Origin: Brevibacterium daeguense
Lineage (GTDB): Bacteria; Actinomycetota; Actinomycetes; Actinomycetales; Brevibacteriaceae
Length of the DNA stretch: 64,000 nt
NCBI RefSeq assembly: GCF_021729135.1
Contig: NZ_JAJTWW010000010.1
Location: forward strand, 36,308-100,307
Direction: 5' to 3'
The notes beneath the pieces were generated by a model. That model ran no database searches. It was not told the origin of the DNA and saw only the letters and a list, made by a program, of their open reading frames with translations. The translations under genes were made by a program, and so were the position numbers. Positions 15,491 through 23,474 of this stretch are shown one piece after another; positions within the stretch are counted from its first letter, which is position 1, and the number at the start of each line of letters is the position of its first letter.

Positions 15491-16057
15491 GTGAAGAGGA
15501 TGAAGGAACCATTCGAGCAGGTCGTCCGGCGGCATGGCGCCTCCGTGTTCCGGGTCTGCCGCGCACTGCTCGGCGCAGGGGCCGACGCCGAGGATGCGTG
15601 GTCCGAGGTGTTCCTCGCCGCCCTGCGCTCCTGGCCGGAGCTGCCGGAGGGCATGAATGTGGAAGCCTGGCTGGTGACCGTGGCGAAGCGCAAGGCGATC
15701 GATATCATTCGAGCACGCGACCGGCGCGCGGTACCCGCCGCCGAACTCCGGGAGGGCCACTCGCCCCACGGCAACCCGGGTGGCGAGCACCTGGGTCTGT
15801 GGCAAGCGGTCGCTGCCCTGCCGGAGCGTCAGCGGCTGGCTCTCGCGTATCACTACCTCGGCGGTCTGCGGCACACTGAGACTGCTCAGTTGATCGGCAG
15901 CACTCCTGACGCAGTCCGCAGGGCAGCCGCTGACGGGCTGAAGACGCTGCGCCGCAGCTATCACGACCGTGAGTCCCCGGCAGAAGCGTTGCGAGCCGAT
16001 GACATGCCGGCCGGAAGGTTCGACGCCGGTGAGAGACCAGAAGGAGCGCAGATATGA
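15491..16057 (+). CDS. ECF-type RNA polymerase sigma factor heading an alkylation-repair operon
   Basis: 188 residues. Region 2 reads FEQVVRRHGASVFRVCRALLG...AEDAWSEVFLAAL with the DA.SEVF core and AWLVTVAKRKAIDIIRARDRR. Region 4 is LPERQRLALAYHYLGGLRHTETAQLIGSTPDAVRRAAADGLKTL. GTG at 15491 is chosen because GAAGAGA lies 8 bp upstream and the preceding in-frame codons have non-coding-like AT-rich third positions; ATG 15500 is an alternative. No anti-sigma gene follows: its stop overlaps the ogt start by ATGA, and alkB and tag follow. Inference: it activates its own DNA-repair operon, replacing Ada. Confidence 0.9.
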   Translation: MKRMKEPFEQVVRRHGASVFRVCRALLGAGADAEDAWSEVFLAALRSWPELPEGMNVEAWLVTVAKRKAIDIIRARDRRAVPAAELREGHSPHGNPGGEHLGLWQAVAALPERQRLALAYHYLGGLRHTETAQLIGSTPDAVRRAAADGLKTLRRSYHDRESPAEALRADDMPAGRFDAGERPEGAQI

Positions 16058-16677
16058 ATCCGACGCACTGGAGCGTCCGTGACGCATCCGACTCGGATGC
16101 ACTGTTTCCAGTCACGGAAGCGGAGATGGCCAAGCTGCACGATCGGCTCGCGGAGAGCGCGGTCGAGCAGGCGTTGGTCGACGTCGCCTATCGCACCGTC
16201 GATTCTCCGATCGGCCCGATGCTGCTGGCAGTGACGGAGAAGGGCCTGGTGCGGGTCGCGTTCGAGAATGAAGGCTTCGACGCAGTGCTGGAGCAGCTGT
16301 CCGCACGAATCAGCCCCCGTGTGCTGGAAGTTCCCCGGCGGTTGGACCGGGTGGCGCAGGAGCTGGATGAGTACTTCGCCGGCTCCCGCCGCAGCTTCGA
16401 CATCCCGCTGGACTACAGGCTTTCGGGTGGGTTCCGACAGCTCGTGCAGCGACATCTGCCGCAGATCGAATACGGCCAGACCCTGACCTACAAGCAGGTT
16501 GCCGAGCTGGTCGGCAGGCCGACAGCGGTGCGGGCCGTCGGCACCGCCTGCGCCACCAACCCGCTCCCGGTCGTGGTGCCCTGCCATCGAGTGCTGCGCA
16601 CGGACGGCGGCTTGGGAGGGTACCTCGGTGGTCTGGAGGCGAAGTCGGCACTGCTGCTGCTGGAGAAGGCGGCATGA
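16054..16677 (+). CDS. ogt: O6-methylguanine-DNA methyltransferase
   Basis: 207 residues. It removes methyl groups from O6-methylguanine onto an active-site Cys in the invariant PCHRV (in PVVVPCHRVLRTDGGLGGYLGGL, about 173-177). The helix-turn-helix segment YGQTLTYKQVAELVGRPTAVRAVG precedes it. The N-terminus is a normal Ogt domain, without the methyl-phosphotriester Ada domain. An extra 45-residue N-terminal segment precedes the first strand. Coupled by ATGA overlaps to the sigma factor upstream and alkB downstream. Confidence 0.95.
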   Translation: MNPTHWSVRDASDSDALFPVTEAEMAKLHDRLAESAVEQALVDVAYRTVDSPIGPMLLAVTEKGLVRVAFENEGFDAVLEQLSARISPRVLEVPRRLDRVAQELDEYFAGSRRSFDIPLDYRLSGGFRQLVQRHLPQIEYGQTLTYKQVAELVGRPTAVRAVGTACATNPLPVVVPCHRVLRTDGGLGGYLGGLEAKSALLLLEKAA

Positions 16678-17342
16678 CTCTCTTCGGCGACGATCTCGTC
16701 GCACGCCCCGTGCCTGAGCTGCCGGAGGGGGCCCATCTCCTTCCCGGGTGGCTGTCGTTCGAACAGCAGCGGTGGATTGTCCGTCGGTTCTGGGATTGGA
16801 CTGCGGGTCCAGTGCCGTTGCGCGGGGCGAAGATTCGGGGCCACGAGATGAGCGTCAAGACGGTCTGCCTGGGCTGGCATTGGCGCCCGTACGAGTACAC
16901 ACGCGAAGCAGTGGACGTCAATGGCAGCAGAGTGCTCGACTTCCCGGACTGGATGGTGCGCCTCGGAAGGAAGGCGCTCGTGGCTGCCACCGGGAATCCG
17001 CGCGCGGGCGACGACTACACGCCGGACACAGCGCTGGTGAACTTCTACGACGAGCGGGCGCGGATGGGCATGCACCAGGACAAGGACGAGAGATCGCACG
17101 CTCCCGTGGTGTCGCTGTCGATCGGGGACACCTGCAGGTTCCGCTTCGGCAACACGGAGTCGCGGAACAAGCCCTACCAAGACCTGGACCTGGCCTCCGG
17201 GGACCTGTTCGTGTTCGGCGGCCCATCGCGGCTGGCGTACCACGGAGTGCAGAAGGTGTACCCCGGCAGTGCTCCGGACGGCTGCGGACTGGAACGGGGA
17301 AGGATCAACATCACGATGAGAGTCACGGGACTGGGGGAGTGA
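16674..17342 (+). CDS. alkB: AlkB-like 2-oxoglutarate/Fe(II)-dependent DNA demethylase
   Basis: 222 residues. It oxidatively removes methyl groups from 1-methyladenine and 3-methylcytosine. The iron ligands appear as HQD in MGMHQDKDE (about 125) and the distal His in AYHGVQKVYPG (about 188). The 2-oxoglutarate Arg is in GRINITMRVTG. The NFYDERARMGMHQDKDE block and SLSIGDTCRFRFG are typical. Overlaps ogt by ATGA, and tag starts 1 bp after its stop, so this is one polycistronic repair unit. Confidence 0.95.
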   Translation: MTLFGDDLVARPVPELPEGAHLLPGWLSFEQQRWIVRRFWDWTAGPVPLRGAKIRGHEMSVKTVCLGWHWRPYEYTREAVDVNGSRVLDFPDWMVRLGRKALVAATGNPRAGDDYTPDTALVNFYDERARMGMHQDKDERSHAPVVSLSIGDTCRFRFGNTESRNKPYQDLDLASGDLFVFGGPSRLAYHGVQKVYPGSAPDGCGLERGRINITMRVTGLGE

Positions 17343-17343
17343 A

Positions 17344-17994
17344 GTGAGCGTCAACGACGGTGTGTCGAACCAGGACAACCGAACCGACACCGGCCTCGTC
17401 ATCGGGGAGGACGGGTTGGTCCGACCGGTCTGGGCCGCGACGGATCCGCTGCTGCGGGAGTACTACGACACCGAGTGGGGAATGCCCGTTCGGGACGAGC
17501 AGGGGATGTTCGAAAGACTCAGCCTCGAAGCGTTCCAGGCTGGGCTGTCCTGGGTGACGATCCTGCGCAAACGCGAAGCCTTCCGTGAAGTGTTCGCGCA
17601 CTTCGACCCGGACCAGGTTGCACAGTTCGGTGAGGACGACGTCGCGCGATTGATGTCGGACGCTCGAATTGTGCGCAACCGGGCGAAGATCAATGCGGCG
17701 ATCACGAACGCTCAGGCCACGCTGGAACTCCGCGACGCCGGCGGCCTGGCGGATTTCGTGTGGTCATTCCAGCCGGAGGAGACACCTCGACCGCGGTCCA
17801 TCCACGAGGTTCCCTCGACCTCGCCGGAATCGGTGGCACTGTCGAAGGCGCTGCGCAAGAAGGGATTCGCCTTCGTCGGACCGACCACGATGTTCGCATT
17901 GATGGAGGCCGTGGGCATCATCGACACCCACGTGCTGGGATCACATCGGCGCGGGTCCTCAGGGGTCTGGCGTCACCACAGATCACCCGCATAA
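17344..17994 (+). CDS. tag: DNA-3-methyladenine glycosylase I, zinc-site-degenerate variant
   Basis: 216 residues. It excises 3-methyladenine. Tag landmarks: DPLLREYYDTEWGMPVRDE, FERLSLEAFQAGLSWVTILR, FDPDQVAQF, IVRNRAKINAAITNA, ADFVWSF and SKALRKKGFAFVGPTT. The E. coli zinc ligands C4, H17, H175, C179 correspond here to P, Y, H and S, so the zinc snap is mostly lost; zinc-free Tag variants are plausible. GTG start at 17344 directly after alkB. The 3' end overlaps the convergent protoglobin gene by 22 bp, and the last 20 residues are atypical. Confidence 0.93.
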   Translation: MSVNDGVSNQDNRTDTGLVIGEDGLVRPVWAATDPLLREYYDTEWGMPVRDEQGMFERLSLEAFQAGLSWVTILRKREAFREVFAHFDPDQVAQFGEDDVARLMSDARIVRNRAKINAAITNAQATLELRDAGGLADFVWSFQPEETPRPRSIHEVPSTSPESVALSKALRKKGFAFVGPTTMFALMEAVGIIDTHVLGSHRRGSSGVWRHHRSPA

Positions 17995-18557
17995 GGGCGG
18001 GACCACAGCACGAGCGTGACGGTGACGGCCTTGAACCACGCCTGGTGCATCGCCTCGACTTCGTCACGATCCGATTCGGCCTGCACCAGGAACTCCTTGA
18101 CCGACAAGGTCACGGGAACCACCAGAGCGAACAAGTGGCTCATGGGCACGTGCGCCACCGGCGAGTCGACGTTGTCGGTCTCGTTCTTCTTGGACGTGTG
18201 GCGGAGCCCGATCTCCTCCTGGTAGGCAAGCCATTGCTCGTCGAAATCGCGCGTGCACAGGTCGACCACCCAGCGTTCGAACCTCGCGCGAACCCGTGCG
18301 AGGTAATCGGCGTCCGGCTCACCGTCCGCGCCGCGGAAGACGGTGACCAGATGCGGCGTCGAGCCGATGAAGTCATACCAGGCGTCGAGGATTTCCGAGA
18401 CGCGGGGCGTGAGAATATCCCCGGCTCTGCGCAGTGCGGCTGCGTCCTCGTCAGTCCACATGACGTCGGTGAGCAGTTCGTCCAACTGGGATCTCGTCAC
18501 GGGGGACGAGGGCAGATTCTGATCGTAGGTGTAGCCGGCCGGCGTGGTGTTCATCAT
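17973..18557 (-). CDS. Protoglobin-family heme protein
   Basis: 194 residues. The pattern YTYDQNLPSSPVTRSQLDELL...WTDEDAAALRRAGDILTPRVSEILDAWYDFIGSTPHL is characteristic of protoglobins. The proximal-His region is WLAYQEEIGLRHTSKKN, and the C-terminus ends in a helix with LWSRPYAGDLW. These are single-domain globins that bind O2, CO or NO and may sense or detoxify. The start has two consecutive ATGs; 18557 is used. Convergent overlap with tag. A 15-bp palindrome lies about 80 bp upstream, shared with the divergent thioredoxin. Confidence 0.88.
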   Translation of the reverse strand: MMNTTPAGYTYDQNLPSSPVTRSQLDELLTDVMWTDEDAAALRRAGDILTPRVSEILDAWYDFIGSTPHLVTVFRGADGEPDADYLARVRARFERWVVDLCTRDFDEQWLAYQEEIGLRHTSKKNETDNVDSPVAHVPMSHLFALVVPVTLSVKEFLVQAESDRDEVEAMHQAWFKAVTVTLVLWSRPYAGDLW

Positions 18558-18635
18558 CGAACCTCATTCCGATCATCAAATTTTCACCGGGCTTCCACCA
18601 TAGGCCGTCGCCGGGTGTCTGCCAATCGCCGCCGC

Positions 18636-18650
18636 GGTTGATTATCAACC
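18636..18650. promoter_or_regulatory. GGTTGATTATCAACC palindrome between protoglobin and thioredoxin genes
   Basis: Seven-base arms (GGTTGAT / ATCAACC) around a central T. Its core TTGATTATCAA equals the element at 13037-13047. It sits 79 bp before the protoglobin ATG and 16 bp before the thioredoxin ATG, adjoining that gene's RBS, so a bound protein could repress thioredoxin and modulate protoglobin. Confidence 0.55.
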
Positions 18651-18665
18651 GGGTCAGGAGCCACG

Positions 18666-19088
18666 ATGGAGGTCAACCGCAAGCGGCCGAGGAGCAGAAC
18701 AGTGGTCACCGTCGACATCGCAGAATCCGACTTTCTTTCCACCATCCAGGACAACGACATCGTCCTCATGGACTTCTGGGCCGGCTGGTGCGGCCCGTGC
18801 CGCATGTTCGCTCCCACCTACGAATCCGCATCGGAGAATCACCCCGACGTCGTCTTCGGCAAAGTGGACACCGAGGCGGAGCAGCAGCTCTCCGGGTCGC
18901 TGGGCATCAGCTCGATTCCGACCCTCATGGCGTTCCGGGAAGGCGTGCTCGTGTTCTCCCAGCCGGGTGCGCTGCCGCCACCGGCCTTGGAACAGGTCAT
19001 CACCGCCGTGAAGAATCTCGACATGGAAGAAGTCCACGCCGAGGTGGCCAAGCAGCAGGCGGAACAGGGCGAGTCGCAGCCCGAATAG
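18666..19088 (+). CDS. Thioredoxin
   Basis: 140 residues. A single thioredoxin fold with the dithiol motif WAGWCGPCRMFAPTY (Cys at about 38 and 41) and the cis-Pro segment SSIPTLMAFREG. Extra N-terminal (about 15 basic residues) and C-terminal extensions (EVAKQQAEQGESQPE) make it longer than the usual 105-110 residues. ATG at 18666 with CAGGAG 7 bp upstream, next to a palindromic operator. Divergent from protoglobin, suggesting shared redox or nitrosative control (inference). Followed by a strong terminator. Confidence 0.94.
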   Translation: MEVNRKRPRSRTVVTVDIAESDFLSTIQDNDIVLMDFWAGWCGPCRMFAPTYESASENHPDVVFGKVDTEAEQQLSGSLGISSIPTLMAFREGVLVFSQPGALPPPALEQVITAVKNLDMEEVHAEVAKQQAEQGESQPE

Positions 19089-19124
19089 GGACAGCCAGCC
19101 GCCGCCGCTCGCTGAGCGACGACA

Positions 19125-19163
19125 CCGAGGCGCCGCGCAGCTCACAGCTGCGCGGCGCCTCGG
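19125..19163 (+). terminator. Strong intrinsic terminator after thioredoxin gene
   Basis: Perfect 18-bp arms (CCGAGGCGCCGCGCAGCT at 19125-19142 and its complement at 19146-19163) around a 3-base loop. No U-tract, as is common in high-GC actinobacteria. It probably also works against leftward transcription. Confidence 0.85.
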
Positions 19164-19188
19164 CAGTGCCGGATGATCGATTCCATCC

Positions 19189-19217
19189 CGGCCCTCAGTT
19201 GAGAATGACGAGGGCCG
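19189..19217 (-). terminator. Hairpin beyond the 3' end of metQ
   Basis: CGGCCCTC (19189-19196) / GAGGGCCG (19210-19217), perfect 8-bp arms. Next to it (19216-19248) CCGACCGA recurs three times. A weaker terminator candidate for the leftward met transporter operon. Confidence 0.45.
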
Positions 19218-19260
19218 ACCGAACGCACCCGACCGAATCCGACCGATCGCGGCCAGGCGA

Positions 19261-20103
19261 TCAGTTCGCCGGGATGACCTCGCCCTCCGGCCAGGTCTCG
19301 GTGATGAAGTTGGCGACCTCTTCGGAGTGCGCCAGCTCGGCCAGCGTCTGGATCGCCTCGTTGTTCTCGTCCCCGGCGCGGACGACCAGGATGTTGGTGT
19401 ACGGGTTGCCCTCCGGCGACTCCACGAGGATGCCGTCCTTCTTCGAGGACAGGCCGGCGTTGAGCGCATTGTTGCCGTTGATCACCGAGGCGTCGGTGTC
19501 GGCCAGAGTGCGCGCAAGCTGCGCGGCCTCAGCCTCCACGAACTCGATGTTCTTCGGGTTCTCGGCGACGTCGTTGACCGTTGCGGTGATCGGGTCGACG
19601 CCCTCGGCCAGGGTGATCAGGCCGTTGTCGGCCAGCAGCTTGAGGGCGCGGCCCTGGTTGGCCGGGTCGTTGTTGATGCCGACAGTGGCGCCGTCGGGCA
19701 GATCCTCGACGCTGTTGTGCTTCTCCGAGTACAGGGCGAAGGGCTCGATGTGGATGCCCTGCTCGAAGTGGTAGAGCTCGTAACCCTGGTTCTCCCGCTC
19801 CGATTCGAGGAACGGCAGGTGCTGGAAGTAGTTCGCGTCGATCTCGCCGTCGACGAGCGCGCGGTTGGGCAGAGAGTAGTCGGTGAACTCCTGCACCTCG
19901 ATGTCGATCCCCGCGTCGGGGGCGAGGTTCTCGTCGATGAACCGGAAGATGTCACCGTGCGGGGTCACGGAGGTGCCCACGGTCAGCGTGGTCACGCCGT
20001 TCGATTCGGTGCCGACTTCCTGTTCGCCGCCGCCGGTCAGGCCGCAGCCGGTGAGGGTGAGAGCGGTGGCGGCAGCGGCTGCCGCAGCAAGCTTGAGCTT
20101 CAT
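19261..20103 (-). CDS. metQ: MetQ/NlpA-type methionine-binding lipoprotein
   Basis: 280 residues. Lipoprotein signal MKLKLAAAAAAATALTLTGC with lipobox LTGC (Cys20). The mature part has the NlpA family core TVGTSVTPHGDIFRFI, VEVQEFTDY-like sequence, DANYFQHLPFLESE and ATVGINNDPANQGRALKLL. It is the extracytoplasmic receptor of a MetNIQ-type ABC importer for methionine or related compounds. ATG at 20103 with GAAGGAGAA upstream; 113 bp separate it from metI, the usual spacing for a separately translated receptor. Confidence 0.93.
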   Translation of the reverse strand: MKLKLAAAAAAATALTLTGCGLTGGGEQEVGTESNGVTTLTVGTSVTPHGDIFRFIDENLAPDAGIDIEVQEFTDYSLPNRALVDGEIDANYFQHLPFLESERENQGYELYHFEQGIHIEPFALYSEKHNSVEDLPDGATVGINNDPANQGRALKLLADNGLITLAEGVDPITATVNDVAENPKNIEFVEAEAAQLARTLADTDASVINGNNALNAGLSSKKDGILVESPEGNPYTNILVVRAGDENNEAIQTLAELAHSEEVANFITETWPEGEVIPAN

Positions 20104-20216
20104 GATTCTCCTTCTTCGTTGAGTCTGTGAGTGATGGCCGGTGAGCGCGCAGGCGCATGAGCGTCCGGGCACCGGCCGAAGGGTCTCCGGGGCTCGGCCG
20201 GGTGGGTCCGCGATAC

Positions 20217-20891
20217 CTACCTGTGGTCGAATGCTCGCGACAGCAGGTCGCCTGCGAGCTGGATGATGCCGACGAAGACGACGAGCAGCACGATGCACAC
20301 GATCATCACGTCGCCCTGGTAGCGGTGGTAGCCGTAGGAGATGGCCAGGTCGCCCAGGCCACCGCCGCCCACCGCGCCGGCCATGGCGGTGTAGTTGACG
20401 AGCGCCACCGAGGTCACGGTGGCCGATCCGATGAGGGCGGGCATCGCCTCGGGAACGAGCACCTGCCGGATGATCTGGCCCCGACTCGCACCCATCATCT
20501 GGGCGGCCTCGACCTTGCCGGCCGACACGTCGTGCAGGGCGGTCTCGACCAGCCGGGCGTAGAACGGGATCGCGCTGATCGAGAGCGCGACCACGGCGGC
20601 CTGCCAGCCGAGTGCGGTGCCCACGACGAACCGGGTGAACGGGATGAGCGCGATCATCAGGATGATGAACGGCACGGACCGGACGATGTTGACGATCACG
20701 CTGAGCACCTGGTGCACGACGGGGTTCGGGGCCAGCGAGCCCTTGGTCGTGACGAACAGCCAGATGCCCAGCGGCAGGCCGAGGATCACCGCGATCGCCG
20801 ACGACCAGAAGGTCATGGCGATGGTCTCGACCAGGGACGGCCACATCTCCTGGGTGATGGCGGGGTTGTTGAACCAGGTCTGCTCGGTCAT
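20217..20891 (-). CDS. metI: MetI-type methionine ABC transporter permease
   Basis: 224 residues with five to six transmembrane helices. It carries the permease EAA-like loop (GAS..QIIRQVLVPEAMPALIGSATV) and the MetI-typical AGAVGGGGLGDLAISYGY and FDHR ending. It forms the membrane channel with the ATPase encoded just upstream, whose frame overlaps the metI start by ATGA. Length normal for MetI (about 217-230). Confidence 0.95.
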   Translation of the reverse strand: MTEQTWFNNPAITQEMWPSLVETIAMTFWSSAIAVILGLPLGIWLFVTTKGSLAPNPVVHQVLSVIVNIVRSVPFIILMIALIPFTRFVVGTALGWQAAVVALSISAIPFYARLVETALHDVSAGKVEAAQMMGASRGQIIRQVLVPEAMPALIGSATVTSVALVNYTAMAGAVGGGGLGDLAISYGYHRYQGDVMIVCIVLLVVFVGIIQLAGDLLSRAFDHR

Positions 20892-21849
20892 GCCGCCACC
20901 TCCGCATGGATGCCCTGGGCTCGCAGCGCATCGACCAGCCGGTCGGCCTCGGCCCGGCCGTCGAGGTTGACCTGGAGGCGGCCCACGGGGGTGCCGGAGA
21001 TGGTCTCGATGGAGCCTGCCCCGACCGAGGCGCCGGGCGCCGTCGCTTCGATGGCGTCGAGCGCGGAGCGCAGGGGAGTGTCGGTGAGCAGCGCCTCGAC
21101 GACCGTTCCCGAGGTGGCACCGGTCGGGGGCAGGGGCAGCAGCTCCCGGCTGAGTGTGGAACCGGCGTCGCGGATGACGTCGAGCAAGGTGCCGCTGCGG
21201 GTGATCCGGCCGTCTTGCAGCAGGGTCACGGAGTCGCAGGCCTCACGGACCACGGACATCTCGTGGGTGATGATGAGCACGGTGATCCCCAGGCGTTCAC
21301 GCAGTGAGCGGATCAGCTCCAGGATCTGCCGCGTGGTCTGGGAGTCCAGTGCCGACGTCGGCTCGTCGCACAGCAGGATCTTGGGGTTGGCCGCGAGCGC
21401 GCGGGCGATGCCCACGCGCTGCTGCTGGCCGCCGGACAGCTGCGCGGGATGGTTCTTGGCGCGGGGTCGCTCAGGCCCACGATCTCCAGGAGCTCCAAGG
21501 CGCGGCTGCGGCGCTCGGACCTGCCGACCCCGGCGATCTCGAGCGGGTGCTCGACGTTGCCGAGGGCGGTGCGCGAATCGAGCAGGTTGGCGTGCTGGAA
21601 CACCATGCCGATGTTCCGCCGTGCCCTGCGCAGGCCTTCGCCCTTCTGGGCGGTGACGTCGACGCCGTCGATGCTCACTGTTCCGGCGGTGGGCTTCTCG
21701 AGGCCGGTCAAGCACCTGATGAGTGTCGACTTGCCCGCACCCGATCGGCCGACGATGCCGTGGATCTCACCGGCTCCGACCGACAGGTCGATGTTCTCGA
21801 GTGCCACCGTGCCGGAGAATTCCTTGCGCAGTCCGCGCAATTCGATCAC
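20888..21849 (-). pseudogene. metN: metN ATPase gene with a single-base frameshift
   Basis: ABC ATPase of the methionine importer, split by a frameshift near 21465. The 5' part, from GTG 21849 (AAGGAG upstream), encodes VIELRGLRKEFSG, Walker A GRSGAGKSTLIRC, the Q-loop VFQHANLLDSRTALGNV and up to LEIVGLSDPA. The 3' part in another frame resumes at AKNHPAQLSGGQQQRVGIARAL and continues through Walker B ILLCDEPTSALD, the H-loop THEMS and the C-terminal NIL/ACT-like regulatory domain. The span is 962 nt, one short of a multiple of three, so restoring one base in the run GACCCCGCGCCAAG gives a full-length MetN. Either a genuine mutation or a sequencing error. Confidence 0.9.
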
Positions 21850-22127
21850 GTGCTTCTCCTTGTGCAAGATGGACGGACCCGGGTCCGGGCCGCGTCCATT
21901 CTCCGCCGTGGGCCAGGACCACGAGCAACAGAATGCAACATTTCGTCACATTGCTTCATAAAAGTGGTCTTGCGCACAGTTGCGGGTCGCGGGAGGGCGG
22001 GAGCACGCCGAACCCCGGGACAGCCTCGACGAGTCGGAGGACCGCGTCCACGTCGCGTCATCACCCGGGGCACGTCCGATCTCCTGGACTACGGGCATAT
22101 TCGGCTGCAGCGCTGCCGCGAGTACGG

Positions 22128-22335
22128 CCGCTCAATGCAGTCAAGGGCAAGAAGGCGTTCTTCACCTACGAGGACCGGAAGAACATGCTGGAGGCGATCC
22201 GCTTCGTGGACCTCGTGATCCCGGAGGAGAACTGGGAGCAGAAGCTCGCCGACGTGGAGCAGTACCACGTCGACACGTTCGTCATGGGTGACGACTGGAC
22301 CGGCGAGTTCGACTTCCTCAAGGACGTGTGCGAAG
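22128..22335 (+). pseudogene. Remnant of glycerol-3-phosphate cytidylyltransferase (tagD)
   Basis: About 70 codons match the middle of TagD: NAVKGKKAFFTYEDRKNM, AIRFVDLVIPEENWEQKL and VDTFVMGDDWTGEFDFLKDVCEV. The N-terminal nucleotide-binding HxGH segment and the C-terminal part (LPRT...ST) are absent, and flanking sequence does not continue either. TagD makes CDP-glycerol for teichoic acid, and a TagF-like polymerase gene lies 1.1 kb away, so a functional copy is probably elsewhere. Confidence 0.85.
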
Positions 22336-22347
22336 TCGGGCACACGA

Positions 22348-23208
22348 TCAGCTCCCGGCGTTCTCCTGTGATTCGTCGAATGGCCCGAACATGTCTTCCA
22401 GCTCCTCGATGAGCTTCTCCGCGCGATCCTCATCGGAGCTCGCGCTGGCGAGCGCTCTCAACTGGTCGAACAGAAGCGGTGCTGGAATCTCCCGCTGCTC
22501 GGCATCCCACGATTCGCTCCACGTGTTGCCCTCGAAGCGGCTTCCTTCAGCGAAGATCATGTATTCGACGTCGTCGATGCGAATGTCGTGCCCGAAATTC
22601 TCGTCAATCGCCTCGGCCCACTCGGTCAAGCTGTCGAGGAAGGTCTGGTAGCTCCGTGTGTCCCAATCATTGACGACGATGCGCCGGCCAGGGGCATGCG
22701 TTCCGAACCAGCGGTCGACCACCGCGTCCATGACGGGAGCGGGTTGAAGTTCAGGATGCTTAGCTGTGACGAAGTAGATGTACTTCGTGCCGAAGGCGGG
22801 ACCCAGCCACTTCAGGAACTCGCGGGATTGCTGTCTACGCTCCGCTACCCGCGCAAACGCAGCAAGGCCGCCCTCTTGCTGCGCCACTTGGGCTACTTCA
22901 AGCAGCTCCGCCTTCGCTTCGGGACGATCAAGAATCCGCTTCGTTCTGAACGGGCCGTAGCCGGCTCTGCCGTAACCCCACAGCATTGCGAGCAGGAACA
23001 CGCGCACTGCGGTCTCCTCGTCGACGACTTCGGGCGACTTCTCGACCGCTTGAACACGATCGAGACCTTCGGAGCCCAGGTCCTCGAAAAACTCGGCATA
23101 CTCCGGGAGCCCTCGAATCCAGATCTCTGGGTTCCAGGTAGAAGCAACCTGTGTGGGTCGGCCGGCGCGGTCCCAGCGCTTGTATGTCTCGATGAGAGCT
23201 TCAGGCAT
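22348..23208 (-). CDS. Hypothetical protein, possibly OGG-fold (8-oxoguanine glycosylase-like)
   Basis: 286 residues, no confident family. FLLAMLWGYGRAGYGPFRTKRIL (about 71-93) and FLKWLGPAFGTKYIYFVTAK (about 130-149) are reminiscent of OGG-fold/helix-hairpin-helix glycosylase-like proteins known from actinobacterial accessory regions; a catalytic role is not established. Start ATG at 23208. It sits between a decayed tagD and the tagF-like gene and uses less GC-biased codons than neighbours, suggesting insertion. It could also be a defence or toxin-type component. Confidence 0.5.
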   Translation of the reverse strand: MPEALIETYKRWDRAGRPTQVASTWNPEIWIRGLPEYAEFFEDLGSEGLDRVQAVEKSPEVVDEETAVRVFLLAMLWGYGRAGYGPFRTKRILDRPEAKAELLEVAQVAQQEGGLAAFARVAERRQQSREFLKWLGPAFGTKYIYFVTAKHPELQPAPVMDAVVDRWFGTHAPGRRIVVNDWDTRSYQTFLDSLTEWAEAIDENFGHDIRIDDVEYMIFAEGSRFEGNTWSESWDAEQREIPAPLLFDQLRALASASSDEDRAEKLIEELEDMFGPFDESQENAGS

Positions 23209-23474
23209 CGTCGTATGTCGACCTAATCACAATCTGCCGAGTTTCGCACCGCTGGTTACCCTCGCGTTGAGGAGGCTGCGATGGTGCGAATCCACAGTGT
23301 GCCCCGGGCAGTGCCGTGACACGCCCTGCACTCGCGCCACCGCGCATTGCAGCGGGTCGCTCCGACGGCGCCAGCGCAGATCTTCCCGCCTGAAGCATCA
23401 TCGCGAACAACACCGGCAGAGGCACCGGTCGCAGTGCCCAGCCCGGCTCGCGCAACAGCCCGAACGCCGGCTGC

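Noticed and set aside
21850..22120. SAM riboswitch before the met transporter
   Set aside because: No recognisable SAM-box helices in the leader; the region is short and without strong hairpins.
23209..23474. tRNA-like hairpin TTCGCACC (23243-23250) / GGTGCGAA (23283-23290)
   Set aside because: Arms are perfect, but the full cloverleaf (D, anticodon and T arms) cannot be built; left as unexplained inverted repeat.
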